Positions 1 through 8,689 of a stretch of DNA of 30,819 nucleotides are shown one piece after another (the stretch's first letter is position 1; each line of letters starts with the position of its first letter). The translations under genes were made by a program, and so were the position numbers. Below the pieces are notes generated by a model, which did no database searches, had not been told where the DNA came from, and worked only from the letters and a program-made list of their open reading frames with translations. Origin of the DNA: a virus; the IMG/VR virus record IMGVR_UViG_3300025674_000230, positions 1-30,819 of that record; one strand, written 5' to 3'.

Positions 1-12
1 GTACTGAAGACT

Positions 13-42
13 AAAAAAAAGGGGGCTTTAAGCCCCCTTTTT
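13..42 (-). terminator. Rho-independent terminator closing the fibre gene block
   Basis: An 8-bp perfect inverted repeat (GGGGGCTT / AAGCCCCC, one central base) is flanked by eight A on the left and five T on the right of the plus strand. Read on the minus strand this is a GC-rich hairpin followed by eight U, 16 bases after the stop of the last fibre gene. Because U tracts flank both sides it may work in both directions and could also end a convergent gene to the left of the window. Confidence 0.93.
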
Positions 43-58
43 ACTTTAGAGGCTTTGT

Positions 59-1816
59 TTAAATTACATCTGTAAATAACGTTGCATCTACTAACTTCAC
101 AGAGACGTTTTGTCCTGCAGTTCTTCTCCACGCCCACGCATAAATACCTGTAGGTATTGTAGAGAAAGTTTTATCCGCCCATTTTGTATATGTACCGTTC
201 TCACTGCTACTCCAATAAAAGGCTGAATAGCCGCTTCTCTTATTAAAATAAAGCCCGGCATAAAAAGCATCAAAAGTCCCAGGCCTATAATATGTGGTCC
301 AGCCCTGACTTCCACTCTCATCTACAGAAGAGTTAGCAGTAGCATTATTATCTCCTCGTATAGCTATATAATTATCCAAGGCACTTTCTGCTGGATCATC
401 TAAGTTATTGCCAGTTTCAGTATAATCGAAGCAAAATCCTGCGGCTTTACGGTTACTTAAGTTTCCGCCCACCCCTGAGAAATATAGTTTAATAAATATA
501 CGATCGGTTGGGGCGTCCGTCCAATTACTAGTAGTTAAAAAATTATGCTCTGGTGAAAATGCCTTGAAGTTAGTACTTGTCCCTGAGCCAGTGTACGTTA
601 GAGTACTGGAGTTATACGTAGTTGAGTACCCAGACTCTGCAACAGCTCCCGAGTTTGCCCAGCTTGTTCCATGCTGTGATACAACAGCTAGATTATCTTT
701 AACGTTAGTATCGTATAAAGTTTCTGGATTATAGGTAAAAGTTGCTATTCCATTCGAATTTACTCCTCGAATTATGCTTTTAGTAGAAGACGAAGCAGCA
801 TTTGTCGAAGACCCATCGCCTATTGCTGCGTAATATGTTCCGTTTGCCATCACACGGCTTCTGGTTGAATCGTAGGTTCCGTTTTTCCAGTAATGCACCT
901 TTTTAGTATTTCTATCAAGCATAAGGGAGTAGGTATCTCCTCCGGTGCTAGAATACTCTCCTCCATAGTGTCCTGGGTAAGAACCAACTGTAGTAACATC
1001 CCTTAAGTTGTTATCAGAGTTAGTTTTTGATGTACTTATAAAACCTGCCGCATACTCTCCCTGAGAAGAATTAGTTGTAAACTCATAATATACTGGAATA
1101 GTTGATTGATTATCTGCAACAGTGTACGTAGTATGAGTAGCAGAAAGAGTTCCTAAATTACCATCATTATATACCTCTATATTATTTCCATTATTATTTA
1201 ATTGCCAGCCCGAGCCACTAGTGGAATAACTATTAGTTGTAGTCCAATTTACATATTCATAAAAACTCAGTAAAAACGTTGAAGAAGCACTATTAGTTCT
1301 TACGCCATCAAAAGCCTTAAATCTAGCAGTAAATGTTCCGGCATTAGAACTATTAGTACTTGGAGTTACTGTAAAGGTGCCCCCACTTTGGGTAATTGTA
1401 GCTTGAGCTTGATTAGAGGGGCTGGTATCATGACTATAAGAAACATCAAATCCTTCTGGGTCTGTAGCTGCTACTGTAACAGTAGTTGCTGTTCCATCAG
1501 CCGCTAAGCTGTAAGAAGCTGCTGGACTAGTGGTGAATTCAGGAAGCGTATTTTTTCCACTAAAAATTCTATCCCACTCTGTACCGTCCCAGCCGTAAAA
1601 GGCTTTCACATCTGTTACAAAAGCTAAATCTCCCCCCGTATTTCCAGAAGAAGGAAGAGCTGCTATATTTGCATATGTAGTGACGCCACCGCCCCCGCCT
1701 CCACTGCTTGAGGAAGTAATATCCCACACTTCTGTAGTACTATCATATGTATAAGTTCTTCCAGCTACTGTGATGGTAGCCCCGTTACTGGGATTGTCTG
1801 TAAAATCAATTGCCAT
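59..1816 (-). CDS. Tail fibre/adhesin paralogue 3, conserved N-terminal module with SPRY-like C-terminal tip
   Basis: A 585-aa protein, last gene before the terminator. ATG start with GGAGA seven bases upstream. Residues 1-185 are the module shared with the two genes upstream: a FTDNPSNGATITVAGRTYTY head, a Gly/Ser linker, a 'YANIAALPSSG ... GWDGTEWDRIFSG' cassette and a cadherin/Ig-like domain ending near LLSF. The rest differs from both paralogues. Residues about 205-370 look SPRY/B30.2-like (YSLMLDRNTKKVHYWKNGTY is the typical strand pair), and about 405-585 look like a second beta-sandwich rich in aromatic residues (YSAFYWSSSENGTY, YAWAWRR). The likely role is receptor or glycan binding at a side fibre. 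The SPRY assignment is by eye only; the N-terminal homology is certain. Confidence 0.85.
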   Translation of the reverse strand: MAIDFTDNPSNGATITVAGRTYTYDSTTEVWDITSSSSGGGGGGVTTYANIAALPSSGNTGGDLAFVTDVKAFYGWDGTEWDRIFSGKNTLPEFTTSPAASYSLAADGTATTVTVAATDPEGFDVSYSHDTSPSNQAQATITQSGGTFTVTPSTNSSNAGTFTARFKAFDGVRTNSASSTFLLSFYEYVNWTTTNSYSTSGSGWQLNNNGNNIEVYNDGNLGTLSATHTTYTVADNQSTIPVYYEFTTNSSQGEYAAGFISTSKTNSDNNLRDVTTVGSYPGHYGGEYSSTGGDTYSLMLDRNTKKVHYWKNGTYDSTRSRVMANGTYYAAIGDGSSTNAASSSTKSIIRGVNSNGIATFTYNPETLYDTNVKDNLAVVSQHGTSWANSGAVAESGYSTTYNSSTLTYTGSGTSTNFKAFSPEHNFLTTSNWTDAPTDRIFIKLYFSGVGGNLSNRKAAGFCFDYTETGNNLDDPAESALDNYIAIRGDNNATANSSVDESGSQGWTTYYRPGTFDAFYAGLYFNKRSGYSAFYWSSSENGTYTKWADKTFSTIPTGIYAWAWRRTAGQNVSVKLVDATLFTDVI

Positions 1817-1860
1817 TTTTATGTCTCCATTGTTCTATAAAATTCATACTTACGCTTTTT

Positions 1861-3240
1861 TTATGATAACCAAGCGGGCATATTTGAGGAGCCTAAAATT
1901 CCTCTATAATAGTCATGTATTTTTTGCATATTAGTTGTAGATAAAACAGTATCATATACAATAAGCGCTCTAACATGGTGGGCTAATCTAAATGCTGAAG
2001 AAGTATATCCATTAAAGTCTGTGCCACTAGGAAATACAGCCCCTGACAATATAGCAGTATTATACTTAGATTGCTCAGCAGCCTCAAATACTGCATCTCT
2101 AGTAGTCAGATTGGTACTACCATTAACTCTATGTTCTATACTTTCTCCACTATGAGCGTTAAAGGTAGTCGGAACAGTAGTTTCACCGTCTCGGAATACA
2201 AAAGCATAAGTACTCGTATTACTACCATAGCTCCACAAAAGAGTATAATTTACTGTAGTCGGTGTGTGATAAATTAAAATAACAGTTTTAGCTTTTCCAC
2301 TCCCTGTACCCGTAAGTGCAGTAGGAAATTCAAAATTTCCTACGTTCTGCCCCCCAGCCGCAAATTGCATCGCAGCTACGCCATGAGCGGTTGTGCTAGA
2401 AGAGTATGTTCCGCCAGAAAAAGTTATATTGTTACTATTTGAGCTAATATCAGTCCACGTGGTACCTGAGCCCCCATAACTACTAGAGTCTCCAAAGTCC
2501 CAGTATCCTATTAAACCTGCTATACTAGAAGGTCCAAAACTTAGTGAAAATATTGAGGATGCACTATTCGTTCTTACACCATCAAAAGCCTTAAATCTAG
2601 CTGTAAATGTTCCCCCATTAGAAGTATTAGTACTAGGAGTTACTGTAAATGTACCCCCGCTTTGAGTAATTGTAGCTTGTGCTTGATTAGTTGGGGAAGT
2701 ATCGTGGCTGTAAGTAACAGCAAAACCTTCTGGATCTGTAGCTGCTACAGTAACAGTAGTTGCTGTACCGTCGGTGGCAAGGTCATAGCTAGCCGCTGGA
2801 CTAGTAGTAAACTCAGGAAGCATATTTTGTCCACTAAAAATTCTATCCCACTCTGTGCCGTCCCATACATAAAGAGCTTTTACATCGGTTACAAAAGCTA
2901 AATCTCCACCAGTATTTCCAGAAGAAGGAAGAGCTGCTATATTTGCATATGTAGTTACACTACTACCTCCCGAGCTGCCAGAAGCAGGGTAAAACTCAAC
3001 CCATTGGCTACTAGTTCCATCATCGTAGTAAATATAAGGTACTAGTTCAGTTGTATCAAACCACAAGTCTCCGCTAGAAGGACTGCCCGGAGCTGTGTCA
3101 GAGATCGCCATAGGAGACCCAGTACCATTACTGCTAGCAGTAATTTTCCACTTTGCAGCGGAACTATTATAAGTATAAGTCCTTCCGTCTGCTGTTATTG
3201 TGTCTCCATCGCTGGGACTGTCTGTAAAATTGATTGCCAT
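1861..3240 (-). CDS. Tail fibre/adhesin paralogue 2, LamG-like C-terminal domain
   Basis: A 459-aa protein, ATG start with GGAAGA upstream, 49 bases after the previous gene and 44 before the next. The N-terminal head (FTDSPSDGDTITADGRTYTY) is followed by an extra cassette of about 45 residues that the other two paralogues lack (PSSGDLWFDTTE ... IYYDDGTSSQWVEF). Then come the shared 'GWDGTEWDRIFSG'-type cassette (here YVWDGTEWDRIFSG) and the Ig/cadherin-like domain. The C-terminal part starts at GLIGYWDFGD and ends with ALIVYDTVLSTTNMQKIHDY, which is the usual beginning and end of concanavalin A-like LamG domains in phage adhesins. It probably binds carbohydrate. It shares this tip type with the 401-aa paralogue, but the sequences differ strongly. 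Confidence 0.87.
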   Translation of the reverse strand: MAINFTDSPSDGDTITADGRTYTYNSSAAKWKITASSNGTGSPMAISDTAPGSPSSGDLWFDTTELVPYIYYDDGTSSQWVEFYPASGSSGGSSVTTYANIAALPSSGNTGGDLAFVTDVKALYVWDGTEWDRIFSGQNMLPEFTTSPAASYDLATDGTATTVTVAATDPEGFAVTYSHDTSPTNQAQATITQSGGTFTVTPSTNTSNGGTFTARFKAFDGVRTNSASSIFSLSFGPSSIAGLIGYWDFGDSSSYGGSGTTWTDISSNSNNITFSGGTYSSSTTAHGVAAMQFAAGGQNVGNFEFPTALTGTGSGKAKTVILIYHTPTTVNYTLLWSYGSNTSTYAFVFRDGETTVPTTFNAHSGESIEHRVNGSTNLTTRDAVFEAAEQSKYNTAILSGAVFPSGTDFNGYTSSAFRLAHHVRALIVYDTVLSTTNMQKIHDYYRGILGSSNMPAWLS

Positions 3241-3289
3241 TTTATTCTTCCTTTTTTATTTATAATCGTCTACGAGGCTTCTTATTATA

Positions 3290-4495
3290 TTATGATGACC
3301 ATGTGGCCATATCGACACCTTGGTCGTCAAAGTAGTTGTGTATTGTTTCCAAATTAGACTCAGTTAGGATAGTATCGTAGCAAAGAACCGCTCTTACGTC
3401 ACTTGCACTTCTATAGCTCGCACTCGGAAAAGCCTGCCACTTGGCAGAATTACCACTATTGTAGTCAGCCTTCACACCTTGAATAACATTTGTATTAAAT
3501 TTACCATTAGTCATAAGAGAGTAGAACTGCCCCGTAGTAGTTGCTTCAGTGTTGTTTACGGCTACACTGTACGACTCTCCTGCCCAAAGACTATGACCTG
3601 CCCTTTGCTGCGCAGTAGAAGAACCCGACCCGGCTAATGCAAAATATGAACCACTGTCGCTAATACCCATAAAAAGAGTGCCGCTGGATCTAGCCCATAT
3701 AAATACCCAAGTTTTTGTTGATAGAGCTATACTACTGGGTACTTGAAAATTACCTACACCAGAAGAACCGCTTGCAAACTCGAAATACGCCCCGGATGTC
3801 CCTGCAGTCCCTTGTAAAGTATAATTAGAAAGAGTCATGGTTTCATTATTACCTACTAGAGATGTCCATGTACTTCCGGACCCAGAATAACTACCTGTTT
3901 TACCTACATCCCAATAGCCAATTAGTCCGGGACTATATGGCACAAAGCTTAGCGAGAATGTTGAAGAAACGCTGTTCGTTCTTACACCATCAAAAGCCTT
4001 AAATCTAGCTGTAAATGTTCCGGCATTAGAAGTAGTAGTACTAGGAGTTACTGTAAATGTACCGCCACTCTGAGTAATTGTAGCTTGTGCTTGATTAGAA
4101 GGGCTGGTATCGTGACTATAAGTAACAGCAAAACCTTCGGGGTCTGTAGCAGCTACAGTAACAGTAGTTGCTGTACCATCTGAAGCTAAACTATAGCTAG
4201 CCGCCGGACTAGTAGTAAACTCAGGTAGTGTGTTTACTCCGCTAAAAATTCTATCCCACTCTGTACCGTCCCATCCATAAAAAGCTTTTACATCCGTTAC
4301 AAAAGCTAAATCTCCGGCAGTATTTCCAGAAGAAGGAAGAGCTGCGATATTTGCATATGTAGTTACACTACCCCCTCCGTCACTAGCTGCCGCGGATGCT
4401 TTCCACTTAGCACTACTGCTCTCATACGTGTACGTTTTACCGTTCGCTGTTATTGTATCCCCATCGCTAGGATTGTCTGGAAAGTTAACTGCCAT
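3290..4495 (-). CDS. Tail fibre/adhesin paralogue 1, LamG-like C-terminal domain
   Basis: A 401-aa protein, ATG start with AGGAGA seven bases upstream, 21 bases after the stop of the 1389-aa gene. It is the shortest of the three paralogues: head (FPDNPSDGDTITANGKTYTY), Gly/Ser linker, 'YANIAALPSSG ... WDGTEWDRIFSG' cassette, Ig/cadherin-like domain to about residue 183, then a LamG-like domain from PGLIGYWDVGKTGSYSGSGS to AVLCYDTILTESNLETIHNY. The region before LamG is nearly identical to the other two genes even at DNA level, while the LamG part is not. That points to duplication followed by tip exchange or fast divergence. The function as a receptor-binding side protein is inferred from this architecture. 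Confidence 0.87.
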   Translation of the reverse strand: MAVNFPDNPSDGDTITANGKTYTYESSSAKWKASAAASDGGGSVTTYANIAALPSSGNTAGDLAFVTDVKAFYGWDGTEWDRIFSGVNTLPEFTTSPAASYSLASDGTATTVTVAATDPEGFAVTYSHDTSPSNQAQATITQSGGTFTVTPSTTTSNAGTFTARFKAFDGVRTNSVSSTFSLSFVPYSPGLIGYWDVGKTGSYSGSGSTWTSLVGNNETMTLSNYTLQGTAGTSGAYFEFASGSSGVGNFQVPSSIALSTKTWVFIWARSSGTLFMGISDSGSYFALAGSGSSTAQQRAGHSLWAGESYSVAVNNTEATTTGQFYSLMTNGKFNTNVIQGVKADYNSGNSAKWQAFPSASYRSASDVRAVLCYDTILTESNLETIHNYFDDQGVDMATWSS

Positions 4496-4516
4496 TTTAT
4501 TCTCCTGATATGCTAG

Positions 4517-7500
4517 TTATGAAAAACTGAATACTAAATATAGGTTGGTACCTGCGGTGCTGGAGCCTACTTGAGTTATATTTACTGTTATATAGTCGCC
4601 TTGAGAAAACGCTGTAGTATCACTATTATTGACACTAGACGTGGCTCCGTCAGCAATTGTTATTGTTTTAAAGGCACTCCCAGCACCATTTTTAATTAAA
4701 TCTATAGTAGCCGCTGCTCCAGCCGGTGCAGTGTCTACAAAAGCATGTATGGAATCAAGCGTAAAAGAGTCATGCAAATATAGTCGTTTCGAGCCCGTAG
4801 TTACAGCAAGAGTACCATCATAACTATATGTTTTTATAAACGCAGAGCTTCCTGTTGAATCTGCCGCAGGAGCCCACTCACTTCCATTCCACTTTAGTAC
4901 TTGACCGCTACTTGGACTCGTACTACTTACATTTGTTAGATCCGACAAAACACCAGATACAGTTCCTGAGTCAGGGTTCGCAAATTCAACCCATTGATTA
5001 CTACTGCCGTCAGCATAGTAAATATAGGGAGTCAGCTCAGTTGTATCAAACCACAAATCTCCCGCGGAAGGACTGCTGGGAGCAGTATCAGAAGTAGATA
5101 CTGAAGCACCTCCCCCACTTTGAGCAGTCCAACTTAAATTTCCTGAACCATCGGTTTTTAGCACATAATTTGCAGTACCATCTGCAGTCGGCCAGCTTAG
5201 CCCATCAAGTATAATTTTTCCTGTTCCATCTGGAGTTATAGAAATATTTCCATTGCTAACTGAAACGAGGCTTTGTCCATTAACGTCTAGATCACCTCCC
5301 AGCTGCGGAGTTGTATCTCCAATTAGGGAAGATAAGCCTCCAGAACTTACGGTAGTAAACGTAAAGGAACCACTACCGTTTGTAGTTAATACTTGACCAT
5401 TTGTACCATCAGGCCCGACATCTGTTAGTGATAGTAAACTAGAGCCAGCAGTAATTGTAACATTTGAAGCAGAGGTAACTCTTCCCTGGGCATCTACAAT
5501 AATTTGAGGTACAGTTGTTGCACTTCCATAAGTTGCTGCAGTAACGCCAGTGTTTTCTAAGCTTAAACTAACAGCCCCGGAGGTTCCTCCTCCTGTAAGC
5601 CCATTTCCTGCACTTACGGCGGTTATATCAGCATCAGAGGTAGTGTGTTCCATCAATAGCTCTGTGGCAGAAATAGCAATACCCATTTTAACATTGTAAC
5701 TATCTGCAGTCGTACTTAGAGTACCATTTGATGTAAGATAGTATGTAGAACCTGTTGTTAAACTAGATTGATTTCTATCAACTCCACCTATTAAATTTAC
5801 AGTACCCGTACCCCCTGCAGAAATGCTGTCTTCCGCAATTCCTATTACTATATTTTCAATATTTGTTGCAGTGACTGCTTGCTGTATACCATACATTTCA
5901 CCATCAACCCCACCAGTGCCATATCTGGTATAGCCAAACATTAGCCCTCCAGTTTTGTATATCAAAGTACCGGGATTAATAGTATTACTGTGCGCCATTA
6001 CATTAACGCTTGAGCCGGATGCAGAGATTTCTCCATTGGAAGCCATAGTAAGACGACTTAGCATTAATTTACGATTACTATTGTAGGAGCCATTTACAAG
6101 CAGCACTACAGTATTTGTATCAGGGTCGACCGTGGCTACTGCAATTGCAGCACTAAGAAAGTTATAGTTTATTCCAGAATCCGTTCCTTTGTCTGAAATT
6201 GTAACATCGCCATTTGCTTCTATGGTAGCGCTATTAAATCCTACAGGCCAAGTTCTATAATTAAAACCATCATTAAATCTAATCTGATAGAGCATCATAA
6301 ATTTTGCGCGGTTCGGAATATATACTACATTTAATCCTGCAGCACTCTCTCCATCAAAAAATACGCTTCCAGGCTGATCGTCACTATCTAGTTCTGTATT
6401 TTCTACAACCGTTTGGGTGCCTAGCGTTATAGTACCACCAGAAGAAGTCCACTTTCTAAAGTAAACATCTTCTCCAGAGCCGTAAACGGCTAGACCCGCG
6501 TCTCTTACAGGATCGTATGCCACTGAAGTTGCAGAAGGAGCAGAACCTAGAGTTACCGCTGAGCCTACTGAAAAAGTATCATTTGAGCTATCATAGGTTA
6601 GAGCTCTCATTAGTCCATTTGAGCTATCTTCGTATGCTATTATCCACTTTCCATCATTATCATCATATACAATATTATTATTGCTGTTCCAAGTTGAACT
6701 ACCACTCCAAATTTGGGTATTACTGCCCCAAGTTATTGCCCCCGTTGATGTATTAACAGTACCAACTTTATAGTAAGTATTTGAACCATCAGAGCCAATC
6801 ATAACAAGCTTGTTACTTGCAGCCATAAACATAGGACCACCAGTAACTTGATCTGTTGTACCTGGTAAAGTATTCCTAGATGTAATTGTAGCAGTTCCAT
6901 TCGCTGCTAAGGTAACCCAGGCATACTTAACACTAGAAGATTCGTAAGTTAGTATAAATATTTTATTATCATATGCTGGAACAAGTACTGCTTCCTCAAA
7001 ATTAGAGTTACTTGTTCCCAAGTAGGTTATCGTAGTAGTTGTTTGAGTAAGCGCTGCACTTGTAGTACTTTCACCTGCAGTCGCATACTGAGAATTCGCG
7101 CTTTCGTATACAATTACGTCTCCGGCACTTGCCGCATCAGAAATAGTAAGTTCTGCTTGTACTGTTTTAATTTGATCTACAAAGGATAGATTACCGCTGC
7201 CATCACTTTGTATAACTTGCTCTGCATTTCCATCATTATTAGGGAGTGTTAAAGTATAAGAGGCAGCTGCGCTATGTGGAGGACCCTGCAGTTTAACTCC
7301 ATGAGAATTTTGCTCACAGTTAAGAGTTATAGAGCCAGAGCCTGCGGTTGAGTTTCCTTTTATTTTAAACAGTCCTGAACCATTTGGATCTATTTCTACA
7401 TCGCCGTTGCTTACTGATGTTATAGTTTGTCCATTTACATCGAGGGCACCGCCAAGTTGAGGTGTAGTGTCAGTAACTATGTTTGGAACAATATCTGCTG

Positions 7501-8686
7501 ACCCATCAAAAGATACACCACCGATAGTTCTTGCAGTAGTTAAAGTAGCCGCAGATCCTGTAGTATTTTGATTACCTGTAATATTAACGCCTGGTAAATC
7601 AATGTTTGCAGACCCGTCAAAAGATACCCCACCAAGAGTTCTAGCTGTAGTTAAAGTCGCTGCGGAACCTGTAGTATTTTGATTACCTGTGGTATTAACC
7701 CCTGGTAAATCAATGTTTGCAGACCCGTCAAAAGATACCCCGCCAATGGTTCTTGCAGTCTCCAGTATAGTTGCGCTCGCAGCTGTTCCAGAAGTATTTT
7801 GATTTCCTGCTGTGTTTACGCCTGGAAGGTTAATATCTGCTGACCCATCAAAAGATACCCCACCGATAGTACGAGCTGTAGTTAAAGTCGCTGCGGAACC
7901 TGTAGTGTTTTGATTGCCCCCAATATCAACCCCGGGTAAACTTATATTTGCTGACCCGTCAAAAGATACACCACCGATAGTACGAGCTGTCTCAAGAGCT
8001 GTTGCAGTTGCTGCATTCCCAGAAGTATCCTGATTGCCCTCTATATCTACTCCCGGCAGGTTTATATTAGCGGTTGCATTAAAAGATACCCCACCGATAG
8101 TACGAGCTGTCTCAAGAGCTGTTGCAGTTGCTGCATTCCCAGAAGTATCCTGATTTCCAGAAGTATTTACTCCAGGCAGATTTATACTAGTAGTGCCATC
8201 AAAAGATACACCACCGATAGTTCTTGCAGTAGCAAGAGAGGTTGCGGTGGCGGCATTTCCCGAGGTATTTTGATTTCCGGTAGTATCAACCCCTGGTAAA
8301 CTTATATTTGCTGACCCGTCAAAAGATACACCACCGATAGTTCTTGCAGTAGTTAAGGTAGCCGCAGATCCTGTAGTGTTTTGATTTCCGGTAGTATCAA
8401 CCCCTGGTAAACTTATATTTGCTGACCCGTCAAAAGATACCCCACCAATAGTTCTTGCAGTAGTTAAGGTAGCCGCAGATCCTGTAGTGTTTTGATTTCC
8501 GGTAGTATCAACCCCTGGTAAACTTATATTTGCTGACCCGTCAAAAGATACACCACCGATAGTTCTTGCAGTAGTTAAGGTAGGTGCACTAGTAATAGCA
8601 ATATTCGGATTATCAGTTGTTCCTGAATTAGCAATACCTATTCCAACAGCTATGCTTCTTACATCTTTACCCAGTACTTTCGTCAT
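4517..8686 (-). CDS. Large tail fibre protein with ten N-terminal repeats and a beta-propeller-like centre
   Basis: A 1389-aa protein. ATG start; its ribosome binding site (GGTGGAG) lies inside the last codons of the 3049-aa gene, whose stop is three bases upstream, so translation is probably coupled. Residues 39 to about 400 are ten copies of a 37-40-aa repeat (TARTIGGVSFDGSANISLPG ... GNQNTTGSAATLT). There follow 'TPQLGGALDVNGQ' and 'GNAEQVIQSDGSGNLSF' linkers. About 520-930 is a region of blade-like repeats (YDDNDGKWIIAYED, VAYDPVRDAGLAVYGSGEDV) resembling a BNR/sialidase-type beta-propeller; no catalytic set was identified. Next come 'VDAQGRVTSAS', a second 'TPQLGGDLDVNGQ', a 'GDLWFDTTELTPYIYY' cassette, and a C-terminal beta-sandwich ending GTNLYLVFSFS. 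Probably a trimeric fibre or receptor-binding protein. Confidence 0.88.
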   Translation of the reverse strand: MTKVLGKDVRSIAVGIGIANSGTTDNPNIAITSAPTLTTARTIGGVSFDGSANISLPGVDTTGNQNTTGSAATLTTARTIGGVSFDGSANISLPGVDTTGNQNTTGSAATLTTARTIGGVSFDGSANISLPGVDTTGNQNTSGNAATATSLATARTIGGVSFDGTTSINLPGVNTSGNQDTSGNAATATALETARTIGGVSFNATANINLPGVDIEGNQDTSGNAATATALETARTIGGVSFDGSANISLPGVDIGGNQNTTGSAATLTTARTIGGVSFDGSADINLPGVNTAGNQNTSGTAASATILETARTIGGVSFDGSANIDLPGVNTTGNQNTTGSAATLTTARTLGGVSFDGSANIDLPGVNITGNQNTTGSAATLTTARTIGGVSFDGSADIVPNIVTDTTPQLGGALDVNGQTITSVSNGDVEIDPNGSGLFKIKGNSTAGSGSITLNCEQNSHGVKLQGPPHSAAASYTLTLPNNDGNAEQVIQSDGSGNLSFVDQIKTVQAELTISDAASAGDVIVYESANSQYATAGESTTSAALTQTTTTITYLGTSNSNFEEAVLVPAYDNKIFILTYESSSVKYAWVTLAANGTATITSRNTLPGTTDQVTGGPMFMAASNKLVMIGSDGSNTYYKVGTVNTSTGAITWGSNTQIWSGSSTWNSNNNIVYDDNDGKWIIAYEDSSNGLMRALTYDSSNDTFSVGSAVTLGSAPSATSVAYDPVRDAGLAVYGSGEDVYFRKWTSSGGTITLGTQTVVENTELDSDDQPGSVFFDGESAAGLNVVYIPNRAKFMMLYQIRFNDGFNYRTWPVGFNSATIEANGDVTISDKGTDSGINYNFLSAAIAVATVDPDTNTVVLLVNGSYNSNRKLMLSRLTMASNGEISASGSSVNVMAHSNTINPGTLIYKTGGLMFGYTRYGTGGVDGEMYGIQQAVTATNIENIVIGIAEDSISAGGTGTVNLIGGVDRNQSSLTTGSTYYLTSNGTLSTTADSYNVKMGIAISATELLMEHTTSDADITAVSAGNGLTGGGTSGAVSLSLENTGVTAATYGSATTVPQIIVDAQGRVTSASNVTITAGSSLLSLTDVGPDGTNGQVLTTNGSGSFTFTTVSSGGLSSLIGDTTPQLGGDLDVNGQSLVSVSNGNISITPDGTGKIILDGLSWPTADGTANYVLKTDGSGNLSWTAQSGGGASVSTSDTAPSSPSAGDLWFDTTELTPYIYYADGSSNQWVEFANPDSGTVSGVLSDLTNVSSTSPSSGQVLKWNGSEWAPAADSTGSSAFIKTYSYDGTLAVTTGSKRLYLHDSFTLDSIHAFVDTAPAGAAATIDLIKNGAGSAFKTITIADGATSSVNNSDTTAFSQGDYITVNITQVGSSTAGTNLYLVFSFS
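7490..8575 (-). repeat. Ten-copy tandem repeat, 111-120 bp unit, coding
   Basis: Ten in-frame copies of a 37- or 39-40-codon unit lie within the 1389-aa gene. The three copies nearest its 5' end are almost identical at DNA level with a 111-base period (matching points at 8321, 8432 and 8543). Central copies carry a longer linker (SGNAATATALE) in place of TGSAATLT. Another copy of the same unit occurs in the neighbouring 3049-aa gene near 13380-13500. Confidence 0.93.
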
Positions 8687-8689
8687 TTT

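Larger units (their letters stand above)
1261..4495 (-). repeat. Three dispersed copies of a fibre N-terminal module
   Basis: The 5' parts of three consecutive genes (about 1261-1816, 2535-3240 and 3945-4495) are copies of one module of about 185 codons. Long stretches match base for base or nearly so, for example the region encoding 'ARFKAFDGVRTNS' and that encoding 'YANIAALPSSGNT'. The middle copy has an extra cassette of about 45 codons. Similarity stops abruptly after the LLSF/FSLSF motif. The span given covers all three copies and the unrelated 3' parts between them. Confidence 0.9.

Noticed and set aside
3241-3289. TATAAT in the gap between the 401- and 459-aa genes as another promoter
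   Set aside because: No acceptable -35 hexamer occurs at 16-18 bases upstream, and an A/T-rich gap easily yields TATAAT.
59-4495. Diversity-generating retroelement with variable fibre tips (Mtd-like heads are nearby)
   Set aside because: No reverse transcriptase, template repeat or accessory gene is present, and the variable parts are whole different domains with no adenine-directed pattern. A distant element outside the window cannot be excluded.
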